Assembly (NCBI RefSeq): GCF_964340395.1 | Contig: NC_135552.1 | Span: 3,722,201 to 3,786,200, forward strand | Length of the DNA: 64,000 nt | Direction: 5' to 3' | DNA from: Glandiceps talaboti | Lineage: Eukaryota; Hemichordata; Enteropneusta; Spengelidae | Shown: positions 35,191 through 47,487 of the stretch, in pieces | Layout of the letters: each line of letters opens with the position of its first letter | How positions within the stretch are numbered: the stretch's first letter is position 1 | Made by a program: the position numbers and the translations under genes | Notes under the pieces: model-generated | What the model was told of the DNA's origin: nothing | Databases searched by the model: none | Seen by the model: the letters and a program-made list of their open reading frames with translations, nothing else

Positions 35191-35429
35191 TTATCATAAT
35201 TTATGTATCTCCCTAGCCTAGAGTTGGCTTTCCTGTCAGTGTGAAATTCTTAAATTTTACACGAAATAAATACTTTCGCTATCGTTTTAGTTCGTTGGAC
35301 AGATTTAGGAAGTTTTTGACACCTGTACTTAAAGGTGACTGACTCTTTGTTCAGTGTCACGCTTTCGTGAAACTTTCAATCATCCGTGATAATAAAGTAC
35401 TAAGTTAAAGGGCACATGTTTCCGCGGTT

Positions 35430-36180
35430 AAAAATATCGTCTGGTCATCGTAGAAGTGGGGCAGCGGCCACTCCAATACTTCTAGTACAGATGGATTTGC
35501 TTCTCTGAACAGTGCCATGATATCTGAGGCATGTCAGGCACTGAATGAGGCCAGCAGCTTGCTTAGACAAGCTCTATCCGGAGGAAGAACGCCGCTACCC
35601 CCTTTGATCACATCACCCACCGTCTCTCAATCACAATCGAGCATCGGGCATGTTGGGGACTCTCCACGCAATGTCAAATCATGCCAAGCTCTATAGACAC
35701 CGCCAACCCGTGCCCAGATTATGACTACAGCTACTCCAACATCGCAGACACAAGTGCTGAGGAGTGAGTTGATCGAGTAGGTGTTTTCGTTCTAGGAGTC
35801 GTCCTCCTCATGGCAGGTCTGTGAGGGCACTGCATCTGCATCCCGCTCATGGAGTCGACCAGCCGGGCGTCCAACTTGGCCACACGTTTGGGTCACGTTA
35901 GGATTGGGTTCCTACTTTGCAGGGAAAGAGGGAATTGGTGAAAGCTGGCCTTGGTGAGAAAAAATTACACATGCCTGTAAATTTAAATGGCTTGGAGGTG
36001 ATTGAGTTTTTGAGTGATGCGTATCTTAAAATCGAAAATGCAGGTGGTGTAGAAATTTGCCGAACATCTCTAGGTTCAAGAAAAGTTGAGGTTATAAAAT
36101 GTTCTGCAGCTATGTATGAGAGGGGGATGGGGCTCCGAACATGGACAAAATTCATCCAGGTTGTATGGTATTTTGGTTAG
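35430..36180 (+). pseudogene. Broken coding relic inside the fold-back element
   Basis: Pieces of protein-like sequence follow each other, separated by stops. First comes STDGFASLNSAMISEACQAL onward (about 35490-35696). Next is TPPTRAQIMTTATPTSQTQ, then RSRRPPHGRSVRALHLHPAH, then after a TAG the longest piece (about 35917-36180), LVKAGLGEKKLHMPVNLNGL to IENAGGVEICRTSLGSRKVE. The last part has the pattern L-GLGEKK ... L--A-K---AGG-E--R, which recalls the region before the HECT-like domain in uncharacterised G2E3-like animal proteins often found in many copies. That link is by memory of the pattern only. At least two in-frame stops and a frameshift make it non-functional. Confidence 0.4.
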
Positions 36181-36295
36181 AGTTAACCAGCCGTGTGGTT
36201 GTTATGTACAGGTTGGAACCCTTACAATTTTGGGTTGGTTTATGTAGGGAAACTTTTAGCGATACGTTCCCGGATCGGTAATAGTTGATCCTTCT

Positions 36296-36337
36296 AGATG
36301 AACGTTTCGAAACCAACTATAGGGTCTCTTCATCAGT
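36296..36337 (-). ncRNA. Hammerhead-ribozyme-like motif
   Basis: The minus strand reads CTGATGA, one A, GAGACC, an 8-nt loop, GGTTTC, then GAAACGTTC. CTGATGA and GAAA are the conserved hammerhead core blocks and GAGACC pairs with GGTTTC (one G-U) as stem II. The short helix III after GAAAC is typical of hammerheads in Penelope-like retroelements. The extra A before stem II and unverified stem I leave activity uncertain. Confidence 0.45.
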
Positions 36338-36644
36338 CGCAGTTTCACTTATCATACTATGGCTATGGCTATTATAGGCATATAGATATATTATGTTGTT
36401 TCCATGGACATATTTTAGTATTCAGTTCAATCGAATTTTCTACCCGATGATTGGGTGTTTTTGAGAACACAGTTGTTTCTTCATGTTCTTGAACTAATGA
36501 TCTTGGGATGATAATCGAAGGGAATCATTAATTGCTAGCAGTTCATTAGCCCGTGTCAAACCATTTGTACCAGCCATTTTGTGTAAAGGATTGTGGGACA
36601 GGCCTTAAAGTATACTTATGCAACATTAAAATAATAATAATAAT

Positions 36645-37066
36645 AAAAATGTGAACACAATTAGATAAAAATGCAAACAAAATGAGAGGTTGAAATAAAA
36701 ATGCAAACACAATGAGATAGAAATGCAAACAAAATGAGAGATTGAAATAAAAATGTGAACACAATTAGATAAAAATGCAAACAAAAATGAGAGGTTGAAA
36801 TAAAAATGCAAACACAATTAGATAAAAATGCAAACAAAATGAGAGGTTGAAATAAAAATGTGAACACAATTAGATAAAAATGCAAACAAAATAAGAGGTT
36901 GAAATAAAAATGCAAACACAATTAGATAAAAATGCAAACAAAATGAGAGGTTGAAATAAAAATGTGAACACAATGAGATAAAAATGGAGACAAAATGGGA
37001 GAATAAAATGAAAATGTAAACTAAAAATAATGTTAAGACAAGTGTTTTGGCACTAATCTCACCTCA
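36645..37066. repeat. Right tandem arm and terminal inverted repeat of the fold-back element
   Basis: Array of AAAAATGTGAACACAATTAG and ATAAAAATGCAAACAAAATG units, inverse of the left arm, then the same subterminal block as the short element (AAATGGGAGAATAAAATG) and the family-T end at 37066. Confidence 0.9.
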
Positions 37067-37319
37067 TATCCAGGTAGCTGCAGGTTGCTTGAGCTGTCGG
37101 TTTATTTTTTTAGGGCGCCCTCAATTAACACCACTTAGGCCACTGGAAAACACTCAGTTGTCCTAAATATGGCATTTTAGGGGGACACGTCAAACTCGCG
37201 ACAAATACATACATCTAACGTATGGTTCTATCTTTATCTATAAAAATTGCGTACGTCGAACTTCGTGAAAAGACAAAACCGTACTATATTGGCGTGACAA
37301 AGCAGTACAAATTATTTCT

Positions 37320-37409
37320 AACAAGCTAGGGGTGCAAGTGCCGGTGAAGCGACTGACAGAAGTGTCTTGCCTACGTTGCAAGTCAAGCAATACAACACTC
37401 AATTCCGAG
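37320..37409 (+). promoter_or_regulatory. Candidate non-coding first exon and promoter region
   Basis: A less AT-rich segment without an open ATG frame ends in a near-perfect donor (CCGAG then GTAAGT at 37410). The region around it (37080-37640) has more CG dinucleotides than the flanks. This suits a transcription start with a 5' UTR exon, possibly for the GALNT gene about 23.6 kb downstream. No TATA box or start site can be fixed. Confidence 0.3.
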
Positions 37410-38039
37410 GTAAGTTTGAAACGTATTTCACAATCTTCATTTGATACTAAGAAGTCGGTGAAAGAAATCGATTGTTTAGGTGTTTAGCGTAAAATATCCA
37501 TTGGCTAGGTTTATTTGTAAAAGATGACCACGTATGTAACATCGTGTGGCCGTTGCTGGAGGAGACTACTAATACTAACTAAAGCTACTGTACCGTGTAC
37601 GAGTGTCCGGCAACGAAGGGGAACTGGCGTTTTATGAAATATTCTTGTAACATTTTGTTGTTCCTTCAATATTGAGCATCAGTATTTAATTGGTTACCAG
37701 CATATTTCACATGAGTAACTCATATTATGTAAAACGTCTGTCGTCTTATAGAAATATGGCATTGTTTATGTGAAACATTGCAAATCGCCCAAGGTTGCAA
37801 CGTCACCCATCTCTATGTGGAGTGTTGACTTGGATGTGTCCATTCTGTAGACGGTGTACACGTGACTGTTTGAATCATATACAGTTTCTCTCGACTGTCC
37901 ATGGATTAAAGATCCACCATGGATCTCACTAATACATTAGTAGATTAACTTATAGTCTACGTCGATGTGATTTTCGTACCGTCGTTATTTCCGAGCGTAA
38001 TTTTAGTATGATAATTTGATAGTGCAGTTGGTATACAGT

Positions 38040-38059
38040 ACTAGTACTACTAGTAGTAG

Positions 38060-38092
<33 letters not shown>
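38040..38092. repeat. (ACT/AGT)n microsatellite
   Basis: Short trinucleotide run with an inverted start (TACTACTAGTAGTAGTACTA). Confidence 0.95.
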
Positions 38093-38344
38093 GGTAGTGA
38101 AGCTTATTCACCATGTAGTGCACGTATGCACTACGTTACCTCTGGTAATGTATTAAAGTTAAAGGATACAATCATATTAACAGTAAGTGTGTTATGAATT
38201 ACATTCTGAAATATGTTGATTCTGACATGACATAGAAAGAAGGGGTTCTCTATTATATATCTATCTACAATGTATCTATCTAATATCTATATATCTATAT
38301 ATATCTATCAATCTATATATAATTACATATGTACCAGAGATTAC

Positions 38345-38720
38345 TTACACTGGTGCGTGCTTACTAGTGGTATTTTCACTGCAGTGAAATACCAAAAACA
38401 TCATTGGATACCTGCATGCAAATGAGGATGCGATCTTTTGCTACACACAGCAAAATTGGCCAAGATCACTAGCACTGCAGGGTTTTGATGATTTTGATGA
38501 AAATTTGCCATTTCAGATAAAGATAGATAATAATAACAGAACCCTACCTATGCCACATTAGTTTTAGTGTGAGTACTCAGGTATTTGAATGCATGTTTAT
38601 TTCTGTTGCACTTTCACTTGCTGTACGATTGTGAAAGTACAAGTACTGCAACAAGCATTCATGCAAATACCATGAGTATGCCACACTTGCACTCATATGA
38701 CATGGGGTTCTGTCATTATA
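38345..38720. repeat. Dispersed repeat family D, copy 2
   Basis: Homologous in order to 4725-5115. It carries TACTAGTGGTATTTTCACTG, ATACCTGCATGCAAATGAGG, AATAACAGAACCCTAC, CTGTTGCACTTTCACTTGCT and GACATGGGGTTCTGTCATT. Confidence 0.7.
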
Positions 38721-38799
38721 TATACACACAATATTACTTACAGATGAAACTCCCCCAGATAATGTATAATTGAATGAAATGAAATTGTGGAAAGAAAAG

Positions 38800-38885
38800 T
38801 ATTAGATGAGTAGGATTCTAACCCATGTCCCCTGAATACTAGTCAGAGTGCTCTAGCCAGCAGAGCTAACATGTCAACTGGTAGA
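38800..38885 (-). repeat. tRNA-derived SINE fragment
   Basis: On the minus strand GTTAGCTCTGCTGGCTAGAG is an A-box-like D-arm. ACTCTGACTAGTATTC fills the anticodon-arm position, and GGTTAGAATCC is a B box (consensus GGTTCGANTCC). The spacing is tRNA-like, but the acceptor stem is not recognisable. Confidence 0.65.
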
Positions 38886-39151
38886 TTCCATGTGTCCTCC
38901 TGATGTGTACCTTTCTATTCCTATTTAGCCTTTCAATCTAAAGATCCAAATGTGAATTCAAAGGGACCCTGCCTATGGGTTACCAACATGCAGGAATTGA
39001 TTTACTAAAGCAATGAGAATCACAATACATGTACATGATACATTGGCTTTTTACATTAAATACCAAATTACTATACATGTATACAGATGAAAGTCAACCA
39101 AATAATGTATAAATGAATTGAAATTGAAGAAAGAAAAGTAACATGTCTATC

Positions 39152-39254
39152 TGTGTGTGTGTGTGTGTGTGTGTAGTTTTTGATTTACATTATTTTCCAC
39201 TCGTTACACACACACACACACACACACACAGACATACACACACACACACACACA
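39152..39254. repeat. Inverted (TG)n and (AC)n microsatellites
   Basis: A (TG)n run at 39152-39174 and a (CA)n run at 39206-39254, about 30 bp apart and able to pair. Confidence 0.9.
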
Positions 39255-40100
39255 ATCAGATACATTACATATTTACCAAATCATAATAAAAATCACTCAC
39301 TCACTCAATATGCTCACTTCCTTTACAATATTTAAGGCATGTTTGTTAATGTTACATGTAACTAGTTAATCTGCAGTAAAGTTGGTAATTAAAGAATTAA
39401 GGTATGTAGCAGTGAGGCAGAGCATTGACTAACACTGTAAATTTATCTTCATTTTGAAAAGTAAATACCATACTAGGTTGTTGAAATGGTTTACTCTGTG
39501 ACATATGATACTGATGTGTCACACCATATTAATCCTATCACCACATGTGTATGACAGATATTGTTTCAAACTATTATGTACTATTTTGCATATTTTCATC
39601 TTGTGGGATAATGATGTAATCAGTTATTAAAGTATGTACATGTAATTATCTAAATGTACAGACACATTTGTGTTAACAGTTTGCTGTATGCGTTCACTAA
39701 ATTGTACAGTGAAATTTAGTGTCAAATATTGATTTCTGAATTATTTTCATTTGTATATTTCAAACATTTTCATTGTTGCACAACCCAAGACAAATATCCT
39801 GACCAAAAACAACTGTTTTGGGTTTTTTTTTTGCCTTATGGATTGTGGTAATATGGCACCTGGCAGGATCTATTATGTACAGTGTAAACAAACCTAATAC
39901 CACCATGTTGTTGTATGTACAAAATTGAACCTTATACATTGCATCCAATTATGAAGGACAAGTTATGGAGTGGGTCCTTCTCAACTTCTTTGTAAGAACA
40001 ATTTGACATAAAAAATTATAAGACAGCAACTACTATGTTTTGATATGACACAGTCCCTCTGAGAAGTTGCTTGAATTTTTTGGTGATGTTTGGTTATTTT

Positions 40101-40103
<3 letters not shown>

Positions 40104-40160
<57 letters not shown>
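40104..40160. repeat. (CA)n microsatellite
   Basis: About 56 bp of uninterrupted CA. The VCVCVC and THTHTH frames through it are artefacts. Confidence 0.97.
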
Positions 40161-40165
<5 letters not shown>

Positions 40166-40169
40166 CAAT

Positions 40170-43100
40170 GTACATGTAGATATACTGTCAGCAATACATT
40201 TACACATACGTGTACCTGTAAAGTGTTTATGGAACACACCTAGTAAATTGTAAGTGCTCTCTCCTAGAAAATAAGATTAGATTGATAATGAGGACAACAG
40301 AACAAATAGTTACATGTATATACATGAACATATTAACATATTGGACAACCATTGAGAGAAATCAAAGGATGAAAAGCATTTTACATCATTATGTACTTAA
40401 GTTAAAGGCCTGGGATGCAATCCTAGGTTTTATCATCAGTGTTATCTTATCAGTAGCGTCATGTCATAATATAAGGATTTCATTGGATCAATAATTTGTT
40501 GTAGACCAACCTTTACCACACATAGATTTTAATCAGAACTGGGCCTTATAGATAGAGACTGTTAAACACAGCCATTTGGTAATGATGCACACATTTTGCT
40601 TAGAGGTCCAGGTACAAAATGTAGGATTAGTTTAGTATTAAAATTTAGATGTGAAAAACAGTTGTTTGGCAAAGAGAAAGTTAGTCCAGAACAAAAGATT
40701 AAAGAATAATCCCTTTGTCTCTAATAAGATGGTGCTAATGTGAATGTGAGAACCTAGCATTGAATTATGGGCCTTTAGAATTATAGATATGACTACATTC
40801 ATTAACTTTTAAATTATATAGCTTCATTCATTCATGGGATAATTTATTCTTGTAATATGTAAGTTTGATGTGACAAATAAATTAAATGGCTTCATAAATT
40901 TTGTATTAATTTGTTAAACACAAGGTCAGTCAATTGCATAAATAGGGAAAGCCATTTGTGCTATTTGTGATGGAGGAATTGTTATTATTGGTACTTTGTC
41001 AACAGGGATAGTGTATATGGCTCTATAAAAATACACACTGTACATGTATACCTATATACATTTGTTTGAGGTGTGTACAACTCTGAGATGTGTGCATGTT
41101 TTTTTGTACATGTCTGAACGTTGCAGCTTTGGAAGAAGTGCTACTATAAGTAAATAAAACCTATACAAAACAGGTTTTTAAGAACAATATACAGGCATAT
41201 TATACAATACATGTTTTAATGTATTGTTAATATAGAAAGATATTATTTAATAATACAAAAGTAAATGCCCCATACAGGAGTTATATTTATCACAGACAAA
41301 TTGCAATTTGACTTTTATAAAGTGTTTAATTGTGTGTACATTTTCAGAAAATCTTGTTATCTTTTGATTCCCTTGCCATGTCATAGGTGATATACAGACA
41401 ATAAATTATTGACTAACAGATCTGAAGGGCAGCTTATATTTACAGACAAGTGTTGTTCACAAAACTTTCTGAATCATTTGAATTTGTAGCAGCTATGTTA
41501 CATACATTGTATACACATGCAAGATGAACATGTGTAGTGTGCAGCACAGCTCAATACATGTAATCATGATAATTGCTTTCTAAATGGGCTAGCAAATTGC
41601 TTTGTGCTAATTAACACTGGGGTGGCACCAATACATTGTACCCCATGCTATCAGCATGTGTTAGCACCTGGAATGGTTGATTTCTGCACTGGCCTAATCT
41701 TGTGTTAATATGAGGCTGAAAGTGAAACCAGGCTGTAGGAAATTGGAAAGTGATGCATGAGCTATGTTGTACACCACCCTGTAAATGGAAACATGGTAAA
41801 GCAAATGTAATTGATAACTTTCCATTTCCTGAACCAACAATGTAAAGTCCAGTGTGAACAGTGAACCCACAGAGGAATACAGACTCAGCACCTTAAACAT
41901 TTTGAGAAGTTTGCTCAGTGTAGATACTTCAAGAATACTCAAACAATTTTAGTTTTACATTTAGTAATTATTGCTGAAGAAGCATTAGAACAACAATTAC
42001 ATGTACATTGTACATTTAATTTAGTAAAGTAGATAAAATATCCCAGAAGGTTTACAATCATGGTAATGGGAAATTATAAAAATTTCACCATATTTTCCAC
42101 TCTCTGTTGCCAGTTTTGTAAATTGTAACAACATTGCAGTCGGTAAATGTACATAGTTTTAAATTTGGCAGGAATATAAAAGACATGGAAAAGATGAAGT
42201 AAGAGTATATATGTACTAAGTACATGTAGTCAATTTCCAATTCTACATTGTACTATAGTACATACTGATGAGAATGCAGTAACTGAATTATACATAGATA
42301 CAAACTTGATATGAAATCCGTAAACACATCTCAATACATGATTGATAACAATTTCAATCACAACCTCATGTTTTTAGATTAGAAGGTTTTCAGTCAGAAT
42401 ATGATGAGGTCAGACTGACTACATGTAAGTGTCAGAGAGAGCAAGAGGTTGCCATCATAAGATAGTCTACAAAGATTTGTTAAGTTTATTTATTTGCTGT
42501 AACTGTGTAATGTCTTATCTTTCACTGTAATACTACTAAATTAGCATACATGTACCTCTTACTTAATTTAATCACTATAACCAAACTCAACTCATTAGCC
42601 AAAGTAAATGCATCAATTAACATTCTCAATTCCAAGCATTACAAAAACACAACTCTGTATTTTGTACAAGATACTTTGAAGGTCAGTCTATGTAGATTCA
42701 TTTTAATTTGTAAATATTTAATGTGTACTTGTATCATAACATGTATGTGATCAAAGGATTCTTTATCTTGTATATGATATTAAATTTCCATAGATACCGT
42801 AAGTGTTGTGGATTAAGTACTAAAGTTGTGGATTAAGTACTAAGTACCTTACAGTTACACTAAAATTCATCATGAGCTGCTAAAAAAGTCATTTTTAGAG
42901 TCAAACTTGTACCATGATTAGAAACAGAACTATTGACAAATCATAATATTCAAAGAACAATAATTGATGGGCTGTTTAATTTTTGGAGTAAAATAGATTT
43001 TGTGTAATTACTGTTTAAAGTGGAACAAATGACCTGTATGTATTGTACATGTATGATACATTAAATGTAATGTACATCATATATGCACATCATGGATCAT

Positions 43101-44100
43101 TTCTGCAATATTCAACCATTTTTCGCAATCTAAAGATGAATACGTGTAAAAGAGCAAAATTGGGGTATATACATTTATGTATGTAGGTACATATTTTTAA
43201 CTGTGTATAGATAATGAAAACAATGTTGTGTATCAGCTACTGTACATGTAGTTGATACAGAACAGTCATGTCATGGTAGTATGAAAATCAAGTGTACCAG
43301 TAACATGTCCAGTTATATATAAAATAGACACATCCTCTGACTTCTAACCTTGGAATGATGACCTCAGAGCATCACCATAAAAACCAGTTTGGTTACCCTA
43401 TTACAGAATATTACCATAGAAACCATTTGTTTTCCTAGTCACTCATACAATAAACATTCAATATAAGTACATGTATTCTCATTTTAGGATCATAAACCTA
43501 TTTAGTAAAATTGCATATTAGATTTAAAGTATTAATTTGTATTTATATTTATTGATATTAAATTAAATGTACTGTGCCAAATTTTAACGGCATTTATATT
43601 CATTTTCCATTTCTTTCTATATATTATATATATATTCTGGTATATCAGTGTTTTAGTCTTCAATTGTGTATGTTTATTTGCATAATTATAAATTGTATGT
43701 TTGTTTCGTGGGGTGAAGTTAAAGAGAACTACTAGTATCTAAATGCAGACAGTAAAGTTTTATTGGATTGAATATGAAGAACACAGTACATTGTAGTTAT
43801 GGTTTGGTTTTAAGTACATTGCATGATGACAACAGATGAAGTACATACATGATAACTTATCTAAAATGTTGCCAACTGTCAAGTAGTATACAGTGACCTT
43901 GGTCAAGTACATCTGTGGTAGTAAATTATATTATTTTTGTACATGTGGTAGACATTATTGCTGCCTGTATGTACTGTATGTACATCATGGTAGCCACTAT
44001 CTCAAACTATCCAAACCACTAGATATCAGAGATAAGAACACAAGTGTCTGAACAAGCGAACAGTGTCTTGATTATTTTTTGATAGTAAAAAATGTACATG
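40170..44100. other. Long stretch without recognisable genes
   Basis: AT-rich sequence with very frequent TACATGTA and ACATGTAC palindromes. Short open frames (up to 82 codons) show no domain, repeat or splice context. Probably intergenic, or intron of the GALNT gene if the first exon is at 37409. Confidence 0.6.
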
Positions 44101-44108
44101 TACAATGT

Positions 44109-44376
44109 ACTACCAAACCAGAGTGACTATAGTCTTATAGAGTTTCAATTACACAACACAGTTTTTTTTGTTGCAAATGACATAAAACAAAATACAGACA
44201 CTGACAGCACATAAGCATATAATTTATAAAGTGACACATTTTATCTCAGTGAACACAAATTAACATCACTGTAGGATTAAACAAGGAAGATTTATACATA
44301 AAAAACTGTTTATTTGTGTTCTCAGTGAGATACAATGTCACATTTTGTGTGTGTGTGTGTGTCTGTGTGTGTGTGT

Positions 44377-44423
<47 letters not shown>

Positions 44424-44550
44424 CAGTGCCTGTAATTTGATTGTATAAATTCATAGCAAAAAACGTGATATATAAATAACATTGTGCCACCCAATTTAAA
44501 CTCTATTGTCTTTCTGATTTGGTAGTAAGTTGTCTTTCTGATTTGGTAGT
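44109..44550. mobile_element. Palindromic MITE-like element, family P, copy 2
   Basis: Ends ACTACCAAACCAGAGTGACT on the left and inverted CTGATTTGGTAGT on the right. The right end is tandemly duplicated by 24 bp (44526 or 44550 as the true end). The inner palindrome TTTTATCTCAGTGAACACAA pairs with TTTGTGTTCTCAGTGAGATA. A (GT)n run expanded inside it at about 44347-44420. Matches copy 1 at 130-488 over its length. Confidence 0.7.
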
Positions 44551-44559
44551 AAGTTGTAT

Positions 44560-46130
44560 ATAAACATCTGACCATAATTTTGGGGAAAACTTTCTGTAAA
44601 ACAGGAAAGGCAACTCAGGTATGTTTTACTCACTTTTCATTGTAATTTATTGGGAAACCATTAAAATTCACATACAAACATTATGATGTATCATTGTATG
44701 ATTGTCACCAATATGACTAAGGAAAACTTACAAATACAGGAAATCATTGGAACTGAATATTTTTTTACACAAAAAAATAAAATTATACATGAAATCAATA
44801 ATTATTCAATCACCTAAAGCAAGTATACCCCTTGTTCTAATAACCCAGAAACTTTGTTACTTCGACATGAATCATGTGTCTTGCTTGACAGACTTTGTCT
44901 AGATAGCCAAGTCTCTAGGCTATATTGTACATGTATGTTCTGGGTACAAAATATCCTTTGTGTTTTTGTGAGAGATGATACATGTACATGTATGCAAGTA
45001 GGCAAAGTTTACCCACAGACATTGTATCTGACATAAAGATGAGAGTACAAGGTATAGAAATCTGTGCTTGATGACCAGATTTACATGTACCTCTTCTGTT
45101 ACCAGAGTTACCAAACTGTGGCATACATGTAAACACTTTAAAGTTGTACTCTGGTGAAATACATGTACTGTATGTAAAGGGAGGTGACAAGTTAGTGTAT
45201 CTTAGCTTATTTGTGGTAACAGCTTACGGGTTTCGAGTTTGAAACCAACATAACCACAGGAAAACCATAACATTTGGAGTGTGTAACTGTAGAGGTTTAT
45301 TGGTTGTAAATATGGTAGCTTGATGTGAGATTAGAAGTTTAAGGCTGATTATTTATTTAAGATTATTGGCTTGACAATACATGTACATTACATATGTTGA
45401 TTAATTTACATACATGTAATTATGTATGAATGATGCACTGTTTATGTTGACTACATGTAGCTGAGAAAGTGATTGGAGAATTTATGATTTTTATGTGTGA
45501 ATAATACACTACAGTAGTCTGAAAAAAACAACCTTATATAGCTTTGCAAGCGATCTGATGTTGTAATACTTTTCATAATACCATCTTTTACTAAGTTTTA
45601 GTTATCTGATTGTGTACATTACACGATTCAGTGGATGTATGTATTATCCATTGATGCCACTGTTTGCTATGGATAAGATTATCCTGGCCCAGCTGTTGTA
45701 GTCAGTGATGTGAAAGTATTTCTGCTTTCAAGCATGAAAATGCTACACGTATGTCACCTGGACATCTCTCTAACAAAATGATTAGTTTTACCATCGAAAT
45801 ACAGATAGGTGTACATTGTGATGAAGTGATAGTATTAAATCATAACTTTTGGCTTACAATTATATATATTTCTGTAAATAGAATTTGCATTTCAGCAACT
45901 CAGAATAAGAAAGTGAGATACATTACATGTACATGTAGACTGTGTCCCGGCTACCACATTTGATGACAGTCACTACAAAAAAAACCACACTATCCCTGAT
46001 TGATGTCATTTTATGGTAGAGTAGAGAAGATTGCTAACTTAAAGGGTTATGTTTCAATCCCAGGTCATCGCATTCATGTTTTATATCTTAATACGGATTA
46101 ATTCAGATTATTCTTTTGTTGTGGATCAAC
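44560..46130. other. Non-coding stretch
   Basis: AT-rich, dense in TACATGTA motifs. No gene or clear element seen. Confidence 0.5.
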
Positions 46131-46142
46131 TTTTTTCTGTAA

Positions 46143-46380
46143 CTTTGCCAGCCAACCATAATTCACACCTACATGTACGTCTGTAGCTTTGCCAGCCAAC
46201 CATAATTCACACCTACATGTACGTCTGTAGCTTTGCCAGCCAACCATAATTCACACCTACATCTGTAGCTTTGCCAGCCAACCATAATTCACACCTACAT
46301 CTGTAGCTTTGCCAGCCAACCATAATTCACACCTACATCTGTAGCTTTGCCAGCCAACCATAATTCACACCTACATCTGT
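46143..46380. repeat. 38/44-bp minisatellite, six units
   Basis: Units starting CTTTGCCAGCC lie at 46143, 46187, 46231, 46269, 46307 and 46345, so spacings are 44, 44, 38, 38, 38. The longer units carry one extra 6-bp step (GTACGT) after CCTACAT. Confidence 0.93.
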
Positions 46381-47317
46381 AAACTGAGATTTGCATTTTG
46401 TGACTATTTTTTGTACAATGAAAATTATGTCTTAATTATTAATGTAATTTTATAATAGTATATCTTAATGCCTAGTGAGAACTCTACCTGTTGATAGATA
46501 TACTATGTAGTTGTACAATGAATAATACATGTACAAAGATACAAATTTACATGTTATATATTCATAGGGCCACTTCAGATTAGGATTAAAATCTAGGTGT
46601 GAAAAACTATTGTTTGGCAAAGCTTAGAAAAATGTTGGTCTTGAACAAAAGAATACATCCCATGTAATACTTGTGACTCCATTGCAAAAACCTAGGATTG
46701 AAACACTGGCCTTTAAATATGACAATTGACATGGATCATACATACAAATGTGTATACTGTACAGAATGTCCAAAATAGGATTCTGGAAATTTACCCACAT
46801 AATCAAGACAAAGTACAGTATGTACAAATGTATACAAAACAAAATGTTTGGGGGTTTTTTTGAATATGGTACACATGTACATGTACTACATTTTATGTAC
46901 ATTGTACTAGTACATCTATTTGTGTCATGGGCATTACCAGCATTTTCAAAAAAAAACCATGGGTTCTAATAATATAAACAAACATGTCACATTGTGCCCT
47001 AGCCAGGACATTGGCTGATTTTACAGGCTATGTTCACTATATATATATACACACAATGATGAAAAGAAACCAGGAGAAAAATATTAAAACATTCAGTTTG
47101 GCATATATACATTACATGTATATAGTAAACTCCTACTGCACAAATGTAGATTGCAAGTTAGTTCTACTGTGGTCATACATGTACATAAATACATGTACGT
47201 GTATGTGTACACATTTTGTTGTAAAATCAGTATATGTACATGCATGTAGCTCAGCTATACATCATACATTTTGTAACATGTGTAGTTGTGTACAAAATTA
47301 ATGTGTAAAACACTTAA

Positions 47318-47487
47318 TGTGTATGTGTCTTTATATGTGATGTGTACATATATGTGTCTTTGTATGTGATGTGTACATGTATGTGTCTTTGTATGTGATG
47401 TGATGTGTACGTGTCTTTGTATGAGATGTGTACGTGTCTTTGTATGAGATGTGTATGTGTCTTTGTATGTGATGTGTATATGTGTGA
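47318..47487. repeat. Minisatellite of TGTGTCTTTGTATGTGATG units
   Basis: Seven or so short units of about 20-32 bp with optional TGTACATGTA inserts. It opens minus-strand frames with repeated SHTKTH peptides that are not genes. Confidence 0.85.

Larger units (their letters stand above)
34393..37066. mobile_element. Fold-back transposon complex (family T ends)
   Basis: The left end (TGAGGTGAGATTAGTGCC) and right end (GGCACTAATCTCACCTCA) are the same terminal inverted repeats as the 100-bp MITE at 15298. TA lies outside both ends (34391-34392 and 37067-37068). Inside each end lie long arrays of tandem AAAAATGNRAACA units in opposite orientation, giving Foldback-like arms. A complete short element (34393-34693) occupies the left side; the left arm array continues to about 35190. 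The interior (35200-36640) holds a coding relic and a hammerhead-like motif. It could be one composite element or two neighbouring ones sharing ends. Confidence 0.75.

Noticed and set aside
34498-36921. Cys/Phe/His-rich open frames of 60-113 codons
   Set aside because: They lie in the tandem arms of the fold-back transposon and appear in every frame.
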